DNA from: Mycolicibacterium sp. 018/SC-01/001
GTDB taxonomy: Bacteria > Actinomycetota > Actinomycetes > Mycobacteriales > Mycobacteriaceae
Assembly (NCBI RefSeq): GCF_007096635.1
Contig: NZ_VKAA01000003.1
Location: 248,001-312,000, forward strand
Length of the DNA: 64,000 nucleotides
Reading direction: 5' to 3'
How positions within the stretch are numbered: the stretch's first letter is position 1; each line of letters begins with the position of its first letter. Positions 1 to 8,277 of the stretch are shown here, piece after piece. Under the pieces are notes generated by a model that worked only from the letters and a program-made list of their open reading frames with translations, did not search any database and was not told the DNA's origin. A program made the translations under genes and the position numbers.

Positions 1-407
1 TCGGCGTCGGCGAGCGCTTCGAGTGCGGTCAGGCCGGCGACCACCACGGTCAGCCCGGGTAGGTGACCGAGGTAGCCGCCCATCGCACCGACCGTGGTGC
101 CCGCGTCCAACAGGATCGTCTCCCCGGGTTGCACCTGGCGTGCCGCCCACCGCGCGATCGCGTGCTTGGCCTCGTAACCCTGTTGCGCCCGCTGCCGCAG
201 CGATGATTCGGACTGCTGGCTCAGGGCCATCGCACCACCGTACGTGCGGGCGATCAGCCCCTGGTCGGTGAGCAGGCTGAGGTCGCGTCGGATCGTCGAG
301 GCGGTGACACCGAACTGGCTCGACAGCTCCTCGACACTGGCCAGCCCGGTCGACCGGGCCAGCCGGACGATCTCGTCCCGTCGTGCCTTCGAGCCACGTG
401 GCGGCAT
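1..407 (-). CDS. DeoR-family transcriptional regulator (C-terminus cut by window edge)
   Basis: The visible 135 residues begin MPPRGSKARRDEIVRL and contain a winged helix-turn-helix around residues 22-58 (VEELSSQFGVTASTIRRDLS, then a GLIARTYGGA wing), the signature of DeoR/GlpR sugar-catabolism repressors. The start of the effector-binding domain follows (ILLDAGTTVGAM, typical of the sugar-phosphate-sensing DeoR sensor). The gene lies 9 bp downstream of the pdxA-like gene, so it is probably the last gene of the leftward operon and the regulator of this locus. The five-hexamer array at 6155-6200 is its most likely operator. Such regulators usually sense a phosphorylated pathway intermediate. 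The rest lies outside the window. Confidence 0.85.
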   Translation of the reverse strand, partial: MPPRGSKARRDEIVRLARSTGLASVEELSSQFGVTASTIRRDLSLLTDQGLIARTYGGAMALSQQSESSLRQRAQQGYEAKHAIARWAARQVQPGETILLDAGTTVGAMGGYLGHLPGLTVVVAGLTALEALADA

Positions 408-416
408 GACCTACTC

Positions 417-1436
417 CTACCTGAGAACTGCTGTGCTGGTGGCGAGTTCGGCTGCCTGACGAAGAGCCTCGACCATGCTCCCCGCTTCGGCGATCCCCTT
501 GCCGGCGATGTCGAACGCGGTTCCGTGGTCGACCGAGGTGCGGATCACCGGCAGCCCGACGGTGATGTTCACGCCCGCCTCGATGCCCAGGACCTTCACC
601 GGGCCGTGGCCCTGATCGTGGTACATCGCGACGATGAGATCGTAGTCTCCGCGGCCGGCGAGGAAGAACGCGGTGTCGGCGGGCAGCGGGCCGTGTGCGT
701 CGATCCCGTCGGCGACGAGTGCAGCCACCGCCGGCACGATCTTCGCGTCCTCCTCGCCGTATCCGAACAGGCCGTTCTCGCCCGCGTGCGGGTTGATGCC
801 GCACAGGCCGATCTTGGGCGCCGGGTTGCCGGAGCGGACCAGCGCCTCGTGTCCCCGCCGGACCGTCCGCTCCACCAGACCGGGCTCGATCTTGGCGACG
901 GCATCGAGCAGGCCGATGTGCGTGGTGACGTGGATGACCTTGAGCTTGGGCGTCGAGAGCATCATCGACACCTCTTCGGTCCCGGTGAGGTCGGCGAGCA
1001 GTTCGGTGTGCCCGGGGTAGATGTGGCCGGCGGCGTGCAGAGCCTCCTTGTTCAGTGGAGCCGTGCAGATGGCCTGGACCTCGCCGCGGACTGCGAGTTC
1101 GGCTGCGACCCTGATGTATTCGTAGGCCGCGTGGCCGGCGACAGCTGACAGTTCTCCCCAGGGCAGGTCTTCCGGCAGCAACTTCAGGTCGATCACGTCG
1201 ATGCGACCCGCAGCGGGGCGCGCATCAGCGACGGAGTCGACGGCCACGATGTCGCAGTCGATTCCGAGGAGGTCGGCGGCCTGCCGCAGGCGCGTGGCAT
1301 CACCGATCACCACGGGGACGCAGCGGTTCAGCGTGTCGGGATGCAGAAGCGCGGGCACGATCACCTCGGGCCCGATACCGGCGCCGTCACCCATGGTGAC
1401 GGCGACGACGGGCAGGGTGGTGGAGGATGAAGTCAT
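417..1436 (-). CDS. PdxA-like 4-phosphate dehydrogenase (four-carbon sugar acid type)
   Basis: This 339-residue protein belongs to the PdxA family of NAD-dependent, metal-dependent oxidative decarboxylases. The three metal-binding histidines can be placed at His173 (VTTHIG), His217 (INPHAGE) and His273 (MYHDQGHG). The family hallmark TAPLNKEAL lies at 125-133. True PdxA makes pyridoxine precursors, but PdxA2-type members beside a four-carbon acid sugar kinase oxidise and decarboxylate D-threonate or erythronate 4-phosphate to dihydroxyacetone phosphate. Its ATG overlaps the stop of that kinase (ATGA), and neighbours are catabolic, so the catabolic role is preferred. The exact stereochemistry cannot be read from sequence. 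Confidence 0.85.
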   Translation of the reverse strand: MTSSSTTLPVVAVTMGDGAGIGPEVIVPALLHPDTLNRCVPVVIGDATRLRQAADLLGIDCDIVAVDSVADARPAAGRIDVIDLKLLPEDLPWGELSAVAGHAAYEYIRVAAELAVRGEVQAICTAPLNKEALHAAGHIYPGHTELLADLTGTEEVSMMLSTPKLKVIHVTTHIGLLDAVAKIEPGLVERTVRRGHEALVRSGNPAPKIGLCGINPHAGENGLFGYGEEDAKIVPAVAALVADGIDAHGPLPADTAFFLAGRGDYDLIVAMYHDQGHGPVKVLGIEAGVNITVGLPVIRTSVDHGTAFDIAGKGIAEAGSMVEALRQAAELATSTAVLR

Positions 1437-2617
1437 GACTGATTCCTCAATGTGGTTGCGGTGAAATGGGTTTGCCTCTGCGCTGAAGCGAGGTGGGTGA
1501 CGGCGTCGACGAGGCTGTTACGCTCGCCGAAACTTCCGGGTCGGGTGACGATGCGGCGCCCGTCGGGTGTCTCACTGACCACCGCGCCGTGGTGCACCAC
1601 GTCGACGGGAAGCAGTGACCGGACACCGAGCGCGTCGATCACGGCGCGGGCGGTCTCACCGCCGGTGAGGACGAGATCCGATCCGTGATCTGCTGCGGCG
1701 ACCAGCCGTCCGAGCGCTCCGGCCAGTGCCCGGCGGTGTTCGGGGTGCGAGGAGCCTCGCAGCGTGACCACGACGACGGGGCGGTCGGTGAGCAGCGCGG
1801 CGAGGTCGCCGGGGTCGGTGTGTCCGGCGAGAAGGTCGCTGGTGTCGAGGACATGCTGTACCGCGCCCTGCTCGCGGAGTGCGCCTACCTGCTCGGCGGC
1901 GCTGCCGGCGGCGGTGCCCACGACGACGAGAGCACCGCGGTTGCGTCCGTCGCCGGCCCGCGCCGGGTCTGCGACAGACGCCGCGGGCAGGGTGCGGGCG
2001 AGCGCGGCGGCCAGTGCCGACGTCCCGACGAACTGAACACCGCTCACGGACAGTGCAACTCGCACCGCGGCGTCGAGGTCTGCGTCGGAGGCGACGTCGC
2101 ACACGGCGACCGCTCCCGACGCGAGGGCGGCGGGGATGTGGACAGCGGAAAGACCGTCACGTGCAGGGCTGCGGAGCAGTTCAGCAACGGTCCGCGGGGG
2201 CGCGGCCGCTTCCCAGTGCCACAGGTCGGTGCGATGCAGGGCGACGCCGTCGACGTAGGGCACGCCGTCGCAGACGGAACGCCGCAGCGCCGGGAGCCCG
2301 GCCGCCAGCAGTACGGGTCCGCGCCGCGCGAGCTGATCGACGGCCGCGCCGATGTGGCCGCGCAGGAGCGAGTCGATCTTGTACATGACCGGCCGGTCGG
2401 GGGGCAACGCATCAAGCGCTGTGCGCAGGGTGCGGTCCGCCTCGGCTTCGGGCAGCGTGCGGCTGTTCAGGTCGACGACAGTGACACCGGGTCGATCGGC
2501 GTCGCCGGGGTGTAATGCCAACGTGGGTGGTGGTTCCCGGTCGAGGAATGCGGCCGCGGTCTCCGCGGCCCCGGACAGGTCGTCGGCCAGGATCGTGAGG
2601 TCGGCGGGCCCGCTCAC
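1433..2617 (-). CDS. Four-carbon acid sugar kinase (DUF1537/OtnK-DtnK-like)
   Basis: The protein has 394 residues from a GTG that overlaps the SDR stop codon as GTGA; reading further upstream only enters another frame of the SDR gene. The N-terminus carries the family signature ILADDLSGAAE (residues 9-19) and then KIDSLLRGHIGA, both seen in ATP-dependent threonate, erythronate and related 3-oxo-acid kinases. The C-terminal domain has VLTGGETARAVIDALG, the nucleotide-binding part of the family. Length is slightly shorter than the usual 410-430. Paired with the PdxA-like enzyme it would phosphorylate a C4 sugar acid at O4 before oxidation and decarboxylation. The substrate is inferred. Confidence 0.85.
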   Translation of the reverse strand: MSGPADLTILADDLSGAAETAAAFLDREPPPTLALHPGDADRPGVTVVDLNSRTLPEAEADRTLRTALDALPPDRPVMYKIDSLLRGHIGAAVDQLARRGPVLLAAGLPALRRSVCDGVPYVDGVALHRTDLWHWEAAAPPRTVAELLRSPARDGLSAVHIPAALASGAVAVCDVASDADLDAAVRVALSVSGVQFVGTSALAAALARTLPAASVADPARAGDGRNRGALVVVGTAAGSAAEQVGALREQGAVQHVLDTSDLLAGHTDPGDLAALLTDRPVVVVTLRGSSHPEHRRALAGALGRLVAAADHGSDLVLTGGETARAVIDALGVRSLLPVDVVHHGAVVSETPDGRRIVTRPGSFGERNSLVDAVTHLASAQRQTHFTATTLRNQS

Positions 2618-3306
2618 AGCGACATCCCCGCACACTGGGTGATGACCTGTCCGGTGATGCTGCGCGCGTCGGGTCCCAGGAGGAACGCCACGGTTCCGGC
2701 GACCTCGGCGGGCGCGATCAGGCGGCCCATCGGGGGTATCTTCGGCGGAGTGCCGGCCCGCTGAGGGTCGGCGAGCATCGGGGTGTCGGTCGGTCCCGGC
2801 GCGACGACGTTGACCGTGATGCCGCGCGTGACCAGTTCGGCAGCCCAGGACCGGGCCATCCCGATCAGCGCGGATTTGGTTGCGGCGTACTGGCTTTTGC
2901 CGGCGCTGCCGGTCATGGTCCGGCTCCCGACGAGCACCACGCGGGCGCCGTCGTCCATGGTCGGCACGAGCCCGTTCACCAGCACCTCGGCGGCTGCGAC
3001 GTGCACACGCCACATCCGGGCGCCGTGGTCGGCGTCGAGTTCGCCGAGCGGGGCGCTGTACTGCACACCTGCTGCGTGCACCACTGCATCGACGTGCCCG
3101 AATGCGGCGCGCTCGGAGTCCATTGCGGCGGAGAGGGAATCGGTGTCGGCCAGATCGGTGGGCAGCCAGGTCAGACGGGGATGCGACCCCTCAGGCGGCC
3201 GGCGGCTGAGCCCGACGACGTCCCATCCGTCGTCGAGCAGGCGGGTCACGACGGCCGCTCCGATACCGGAGCTGGCACCGCTGACCACCGCGCGGGCTCG
3301 GGTCAC
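2614..3306 (-). CDS. Short-chain dehydrogenase/reductase
   Basis: This classical SDR of 230 residues has the cofactor motif SGASSGIG at 9-16, HAAG at 77-80 in place of NNAG, catalytic Ser128, and Tyr140-x3-Lys144 (YAATK). The C-terminal AGMSL resembles the usual dinucleotide-fold SDR ending. The gene sits in the leftward operon between the BNR protein and the sugar acid kinase, with 4-bp overlaps on both sides. It probably oxidises or reduces a sugar or sugar acid, for example making the aldonate that the kinase uses. Substrate and cofactor preference are not visible. Confidence 0.85.
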   Translation of the reverse strand: MTRARAVVSGASSGIGAAVVTRLLDDGWDVVGLSRRPPEGSHPRLTWLPTDLADTDSLSAAMDSERAAFGHVDAVVHAAGVQYSAPLGELDADHGARMWRVHVAAAEVLVNGLVPTMDDGARVVLVGSRTMTGSAGKSQYAATKSALIGMARSWAAELVTRGITVNVVAPGPTDTPMLADPQRAGTPPKIPPMGRLIAPAEVAGTVAFLLGPDARSITGQVITQCAGMSL

Positions 3307-4523
3307 GGCGCTGCCCCGTCGATCCAGTCCTGCGTCACCGCGACGTACTGGATGGCCTGCCGGAAGCGGGTGAAGGCGACGTGCAGGGTGCGGTCTTGTG
3401 CATGGATGGCCGGGTAGGACAGCTCCCGGTTCACGGCATCGCGCGAGTTGTTCGACAGGCAGTAGCCGTCGCCCTCTTCGAGGTTGCGCCGTATCGGCCA
3501 GGTCAGTCCGCCGTCGGTGGAGATGGCCAGCGTCATCGGCGCGCGGGGCGCTCCCCAGAACGCGGTCCGCTCGCCGGAAGGGTTCACCGGCGGCACCGGG
3601 GCCGCCGGCTCGGCAGACTCGGCGAGACCGTCGTCGTCGATCTCGTCATAAAGCGAGAGCCGACGCGCGGTGGCATCTGCGGCGCTGGACTCGTTGTACA
3701 CCAGTGCCATTCGGTCGTCGGGCAGGACGACGAACTGGATCGACGAGTTGTTGTTGGGCAGCTCCGTCGGTTGGGGTGCAGACCAGGTATCGCCGTCGTC
3801 GGTGGATTCGCTGCGGTAGATGTTGTCGGCCCAGCGGCTGCGGAAGAGGGCCACCAGCCGGTCGTCGGAGAGTCGGCCGATGTTCATGTGCACGCAGCCG
3901 GTGCTGTCGGGCACCGGAACCTCACGCCAGGTGGCCCCGTCGTCGTCGGAGATCATCACCGCGCTGGTGTCGTGGTCGCCCACCCAGCGCTGTCCCGGGG
4001 TGCGCACGCAGTAGAAGACCGGCAGCAGCATGCGTCCGCTCGGTAGCACGCAGATGGGCTGACGGATGAACACACCGGCGGCCTCGGTCGCGGGCAGCAG
4101 CGTGTGCGGCGGCCCCCAGGTCACCCCGCCGTCGCTGGAGATACGCCGTTGCACCCGTGCGGTGTCCTGATTGCCGGCGTGCTGCGAGGTCCACAGCAGC
4201 CACACCTCGTCGCCACCGTGCATGTGCAGCACGGGGTTCTGCTCCGAGCGGGTGGGGTCGTCGGACAACTGCAGCGGCGCCGTCCACGTGTCGGATCCGG
4301 CGGGCAGCCGCGAGAACCACACGCTGATGTCCGGGACACCCTCCTGGGTGCCGGAGAACCAGACGCACGCCAGTGAGCCGTCGGGCAGGGTGGCGAGGTT
4401 GGCGGCGTGGTTCTGCACGTGGGGCGGCCACAACAGCGCATCGGCGCGCCCGGATTCGGGATGCGGACGCACCACGCCGTCGGCGCGCAAGCTCTCCGAG
4501 GGGGCGGTTGCGGGGGTGTTCAT
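3303..4523 (-). CDS. BNR/Asp-box sialidase-like protein, apparently cytoplasmic
   Basis: The 406-residue protein contains four Asp-box motifs: SSDGGVTW (129-136), SDDDGATW (192-199), STDDGDTW (240-247) and STDGGLTW (335-342). These mark a six-bladed sialidase-type propeller. An arginine near residue 71 and the FIRQP segment at 152-156 could supply part of an arginine cluster, but I cannot assign a full sialidase active site. No signal peptide is present, so it should act inside the cell, after import by the neighbouring ABC transporter. The start is the ATG overlapping the binding-protein stop (ATGA). It could be a glycosidase on an imported oligosaccharide or a lactonase-like propeller; sialic acid itself is unlikely because no other sialate genes are nearby. 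Confidence 0.75.
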   Translation of the reverse strand: MNTPATAPSESLRADGVVRPHPESGRADALLWPPHVQNHAANLATLPDGSLACVWFSGTQEGVPDISVWFSRLPAGSDTWTAPLQLSDDPTRSEQNPVLHMHGGDEVWLLWTSQHAGNQDTARVQRRISSDGGVTWGPPHTLLPATEAAGVFIRQPICVLPSGRMLLPVFYCVRTPGQRWVGDHDTSAVMISDDDGATWREVPVPDSTGCVHMNIGRLSDDRLVALFRSRWADNIYRSESTDDGDTWSAPQPTELPNNNSSIQFVVLPDDRMALVYNESSAADATARRLSLYDEIDDDGLAESAEPAAPVPPVNPSGERTAFWGAPRAPMTLAISTDGGLTWPIRRNLEEGDGYCLSNNSRDAVNRELSYPAIHAQDRTLHVAFTRFRQAIQYVAVTQDWIDGAAP

Positions 4524-6103
4524 TGCGCTCCGTTCAGGGTCACCGCGGCCAGGGCGTAGGAGTTCGTGGGGCGCAACCGGATTCCGTCGATTCGGGTGCG
4601 GCGGCCGAGTGTGGCCTTGGGGACGAACGACCACAGGCACGGACACGTCGCCCAGATGCGTCGCTGCGCGTCGGCCAGCAGGGCGTCGCGGCGGGCCGGG
4701 TCGACCTCCTCGGAGGCCTGGGTGATGATCGCGGTGATCTCGGGGAAGAGATAGCCGTGGTAGGTGTCGCGGGTCTCCTCCTTCTTGGCGGTACCGGCGT
4801 ACATCCCCTGCATGATGGTCAGGGCCAGCCCGGTCGGGCTGGGGAAGCCGTTGCCCAGGATGTCCCAGTCGCCGGCGCGGCCCTGACGCCACTTCGCGAT
4901 GTCGCCGCCGGGTTCGAACTGCTGCAGCGTCGCGTTGACTCCGACCGCCGAGAGCATCTGGACCACGGACTCCATGATGTCTGTGTCGGCGGCGAATTCG
5001 CCGCTCTCCCATATGATCTTGACCTTCAGCGCGGACTGGCCCAGCTGCTTCAGCTCGGCCTTCGCACGGTCGGGATCGTAGACGTAGCTGCCCGTCTCGA
5101 TCGCGCCGGCGAGGCTCAGCGGGATCACTCCCTGCGATGCGGTGACCGAGCCCTGCAGCACGTCGTCGACCAGCGCCTTGCCGTTGATCGCGTAGGTCAG
5201 TGCGCGGCGCACGCGCGGGTCGGCCAGCGGATGGTTGGGCGGCTTGCGGAAGTTGTAGAACAGCTGGTTCAGCCGGACGCCGTCGGCCTGCTGGACGGCG
5301 ACACCCGAGAGGCCTTCGATCTGGTCGGTCGAGTCGGGGGTGATCGAGTCGATGACATCGAGCTCGCCGCTACGCAGCGCCACGACCCGGCTGGACTCGT
5401 CGGGCATGAAGCGCACCCGCACGGATTCCACGTTCGCCTTTGGCGCCCAGTAGTTCTCGTTGCGGGTCAGGGTGTAGATGCCCGACCCGCGGTCGGCCTG
5501 CGTCACCGTGAACGGGCCGGTACCGACGCCGTCGGACAGGTCCTCGGGCTTGTTGGCGGCTGCGGGGGTGATGAGGATGTTCGACATCAGGTAGTCGAGC
5601 ACCGGGATCGGGCGGTTGGTGGTGAGCCAGAAGCTGGTGTCGTCGATCTTCTCGACCGTGGGCCACTCGGGGAAGAAGGTGGCGACGAACGATCCGTCGA
5701 CCTGGGAGTACATCGACAGGGCGGTCGCGACGTCCTCGACGCGCACAGGGGACATGTCTGAATAGCGGATGCCCTGGCGCAACCGGACGTACCAGCGGGT
5801 CGGCTCGACGAGGCGGAACTGATCGGCGAGCACCAGCCGCGGCTTGAGGTTCGCGTCGATCTCGGTCAGCGCCTGGCGTACCGCACGCTGCACCGTCAGC
5901 GCCGCGTCGTACTGCAGCAGCTTGTTGTCCAACGTGTTCAGCGCCCGGTTGAGGCCGAGGCTCACGGTGGTCGGTCCCGGCCGGCCCGTCGGCGTCGCAC
6001 ACGAGACGATGCTGGGGGCGAGCGCCAGACCGGCGCCGAGGAACAACCCCGACCGCAGCATGGACCGCCGTGAGAGACGCCGTTCGAACAGCTGCTCGGT
6101 CAT
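4520..6103 (-). CDS. ABC transporter substrate-binding lipoprotein, family 5 (Dpp/Opp type)
   Basis: This 527-residue extracellular solute-binding protein has a twin-arginine signal (SRRSML at 11-16), a hydrophobic stretch and a lipobox ending IVSC at 32-35, so it is probably exported folded by Tat and lipid-anchored at Cys35. The mature part shows family-5 features such as TLDNKL, LRQGIRYSD and NENYWAPKA. It is the first gene of the leftward operon and reads away from its cognate permeases. It has an AGGAGG-type ribosome site just upstream (AGGAGGTCGGCG). Family-5 proteins bind peptides, but many bind oligosaccharides or opines; the neighbouring sugar-acid enzymes argue for a carbohydrate ligand. 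Confidence 0.9.
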   Translation of the reverse strand: MTEQLFERRLSRRSMLRSGLFLGAGLALAPSIVSCATPTGRPGPTTVSLGLNRALNTLDNKLLQYDAALTVQRAVRQALTEIDANLKPRLVLADQFRLVEPTRWYVRLRQGIRYSDMSPVRVEDVATALSMYSQVDGSFVATFFPEWPTVEKIDDTSFWLTTNRPIPVLDYLMSNILITPAAANKPEDLSDGVGTGPFTVTQADRGSGIYTLTRNENYWAPKANVESVRVRFMPDESSRVVALRSGELDVIDSITPDSTDQIEGLSGVAVQQADGVRLNQLFYNFRKPPNHPLADPRVRRALTYAINGKALVDDVLQGSVTASQGVIPLSLAGAIETGSYVYDPDRAKAELKQLGQSALKVKIIWESGEFAADTDIMESVVQMLSAVGVNATLQQFEPGGDIAKWRQGRAGDWDILGNGFPSPTGLALTIMQGMYAGTAKKEETRDTYHGYLFPEITAIITQASEEVDPARRDALLADAQRRIWATCPCLWSFVPKATLGRRTRIDGIRLRPTNSYALAAVTLNGAQ

Positions 6104-6141
6104 CGCCGACCTCCTGATGCGCTGTGACTACTACCACACCG

Positions 6142-6170
6142 ACTGTAGGCAATCTGCGCACAATGCGCAA
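6142..6170 (-). promoter_or_regulatory. Putative promoter of the leftward operon
   Basis: Read leftward, TTGCGC (6170-6165) and TACAGT (6147-6142) are separated by 17 bp and lie about 40 bp before the binding-protein ATG. The -35 is a weak match to the housekeeping consensus and the -10 is a fair one. Two of the five hexamers of the operator array lie within it, so repression by steric blocking would be expected. Confidence 0.4.
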
Positions 6171-6200
6171 CTGTGCGCAGACACTTGCGCAAAACGCGCA
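6155..6200. promoter_or_regulatory. Operator-like array of five (T/C)GCGCA hexamers
   Basis: TGCGCA occurs at 6155-6160, 6164-6169, 6174-6179 and 6186-6191, and CGCGCA at 6195-6200. Start-to-start spacings are 9, 10, 12 and 9 bp, close to one DNA turn, so the hexamers face one side of the helix. TGCGCA is itself palindromic. The array lies in the 197-bp divergent gap between the two halves of the catabolic locus. Tandem short repeats of this kind are typical of DeoR-family operators, and the locus encodes a DeoR regulator. Confidence 0.6.
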
Positions 6201-6300
6201 CTAGTGCCATTGTGATGTAGGCGACATCCGTGCACGCGCACATGGCAGGTCACTCGATCTGACGATGTGCCGCCGCGAGGCTTGAAGGAAAGGGTCGACG

Positions 6301-7329
6301 ATGGCCGATCAACTGCTGGCACCGCCGGTGCACCTGGCAACCGCGACCGCCGCACCCGCCCGGCGCGGCATCGCAGGGGTCGTGTTCGGACCGACGGCGC
6401 GCTACGTCCTGCGGCGTCTCGGCCAGAGCGTGCTGACGGTGTTCCTGACGCTCACGACGGTGTTCGTGCTGATCCGTCTCGCGCCCGGCGACCCGGCCTA
6501 CTCGCTGGCCGGACCGTTGGCCACCACCGAGGATCTCGCGCGCATCCGTACACAGATGGGCTTGGACGAGTCCGTGTTCGTGCAGTACGCGAAATACCTG
6601 CAGGGTCTGCTGCATCTCGATCTCGGCACGTCGTATTCGTTCCAGGCGCCCGCGTTCGACGTCGTGCTGTCGCGCCTGCCCTACACCGTGACGCTGGCCG
6701 TCTCGGCCATCCTGCTGACCACGCTGGTCGCGATCCCCCTCGGGGTGTGGATGGCCCGCCACGCCGACACTCGCCGGGAGCTGGCCGCCAACGCGGTGAC
6801 GATCACCGGCCAGTCGATGCCCGACTTCTGGACCGGCCTGATGCTCATCACGATCTTCGCGGTCCTGATCCCCGTGCTGCCGCCGGCCGGCTTCACCACG
6901 TGGTCGAGCCTGATCCTGCCGACGGTGACGATCGCCGTGCTGCAGGTCGCGCTGATCTCCCGCATGGTGCGCCGAGAGATGGTCGGCGCGTTCCTGTCGC
7001 CCTATGTGACGGTCGGACGCTCCCGCGGCGTATCCGAACGCCAGCTGATCTGGCGCTACTCCATGCGCAACTCCGCGATCCCGGTGTTGACCGCACTGGG
7101 CACCCGGTTCGCGTCGATGCTCAACGGAGTCGTGGTCGTCGAGGTCGTGTTCGCCTGGCCCGGCGTCGGATCACTTGTGGTGCGCGCGTTGGAAACCCGT
7201 GACTATCCGCTGATCCAAGCCACGGTGCTGGTCACCGCCGTCCTGGCGATCGTCGTCCAACTGCTCGTCGATCTCTGCTATCCACTGCTGGACCCGCGCG
7301 TCCGGCTCGGGAAAGGACAGGGCGCATGA
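6301..7329 (+). CDS. ABC transporter permease, DppB/GsiC type
   Basis: This 342-residue inner-membrane permease starts after a cytosolic leader, then RYVLRRLGQSVLTVFLTLTT with the first membrane span. It has the DppB-family RLAPGDPA segment and the cytoplasmic EAA-like loop near the C-terminal half (GRSRGVSERQLIWRYSMRNS), where the ATPases dock. The ATG follows an AAGGAAAGG ribosome site. It is the first rightward gene and overlaps the next permease by ATGA. It forms the membrane channel with the following DppC-type protein. Confidence 0.92.
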   Translation: MADQLLAPPVHLATATAAPARRGIAGVVFGPTARYVLRRLGQSVLTVFLTLTTVFVLIRLAPGDPAYSLAGPLATTEDLARIRTQMGLDESVFVQYAKYLQGLLHLDLGTSYSFQAPAFDVVLSRLPYTVTLAVSAILLTTLVAIPLGVWMARHADTRRELAANAVTITGQSMPDFWTGLMLITIFAVLIPVLPPAGFTTWSSLILPTVTIAVLQVALISRMVRREMVGAFLSPYVTVGRSRGVSERQLIWRYSMRNSAIPVLTALGTRFASMLNGVVVVEVVFAWPGVGSLVVRALETRDYPLIQATVLVTAVLAIVVQLLVDLCYPLLDPRVRLGKGQGA

Positions 7330-8276
7330 CCGCTCCCGCCACCGACGTCATCGAACCCCCGGCCACACCGCGGCCGTCGGCGGTCACGGAACGCGACATC
7401 GCCCGCGCCGGCGCGACACGCCGACGCAGGGACAGCCGGCTCAAGACCTGGGTGGGGTCCGTCGCCGTGCTGATCGTGATCGTTCCGGTGATCCTGGCTC
7501 GCGTGTTGCCGCTGCCGTCCCCGGACGCCACCGATCTGGCGTCCCGCCGGTTGCCGCCGCTGACAGACGGCCACCTCTTCGGCACCGATCAGCTCGGCCG
7601 CGATCTGCTGGCCCGCGTCCTCTACGGCGGCCAGGTCTCGCTGGCGATCGGTCTGCTGGCGGTGTTGGTCTCCGGGATGATCGGGTTGGTGCTCGGCGCG
7701 CTGGCCGGATACCGCGGCGGCTGGATCGACACGATCGTCAGCCGTCTGCTCGAAGCTCAGCTCTCCCTGCCGCTACTGATGATGCTTCTCTTGGTGGTCG
7801 CGCTGTTCGGGCCGTCCATCCCGGTCATCACCTTCGTCATCGCCATTGCCCAGTGGCCTGAGATCGCCCGTCTCACACGATCTCTCGTGCTGGTCGAGCG
7901 GGAGAAACCCTACATCGCGGCCGCCCGGGTGCTCGGCCTCGGGCATGCCGCGATCCTGATCCGCCACATCGTGCCCAACATCGTCAAGCAGGTGTCGCTG
8001 GTGGTCCTGCTGCTGCTCGCGCAGGCCGTCCTTCTCGAGAGCGCGCTGAGCTACCTCGGCGCCGGACCGCAACGCCCGTTCGCGACGTGGGGCCGCATCA
8101 TCTCCGACGGCCAGGACTACGTCACCACGTCGTGGTGGCTCGTCACGCTGCCGGGTCTGGTGATCGCTCTACTGGTCGTCGGGGTGAACTTCCTGGGCGA
8201 CGGCCTGCGCGACCGCACCGGTGGGACCGGGCGCCGGTTCTGGAAGGCATTCTCGCTGCGGGGAAGGAACAACTGA
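7326..8276 (+). CDS. ABC transporter permease, DppC/GsiD type
   Basis: The 316-residue partner permease has an N-terminal cytosolic tail of about 45 residues, one span, the family segment HLFGTDQLGRDLLARVLYGG, further spans, and an EAA-type coupling loop (AARVLGLGHAAILIRHIVPN). It ends with the usual NFLGDGLRDRTGG tail. It overlaps the DppB-type gene by 4 bp and is followed within 2 bp by the first ATPase, so all four transporter parts are translationally linked. Confidence 0.92.
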   Translation: MTAPATDVIEPPATPRPSAVTERDIARAGATRRRRDSRLKTWVGSVAVLIVIVPVILARVLPLPSPDATDLASRRLPPLTDGHLFGTDQLGRDLLARVLYGGQVSLAIGLLAVLVSGMIGLVLGALAGYRGGWIDTIVSRLLEAQLSLPLLMMLLLVVALFGPSIPVITFVIAIAQWPEIARLTRSLVLVEREKPYIAAARVLGLGHAAILIRHIVPNIVKQVSLVVLLLLAQAVLLESALSYLGAGPQRPFATWGRIISDGQDYVTTSWWLVTLPGLVIALLVVGVNFLGDGLRDRTGGTGRRFWKAFSLRGRNN

Positions 8277-8277
8277 G

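Noticed and set aside
417..1436. Reading the PdxA-like gene as pyridoxine biosynthesis
   Set aside because: It is coupled to a four-carbon acid sugar kinase in a catabolic, transporter-linked operon.
2618..3013. Longer N-terminus for the four-carbon acid sugar kinase
   Set aside because: It would be the out-of-frame SDR gene; the GTG overlapping the SDR stop gives the correct family start.
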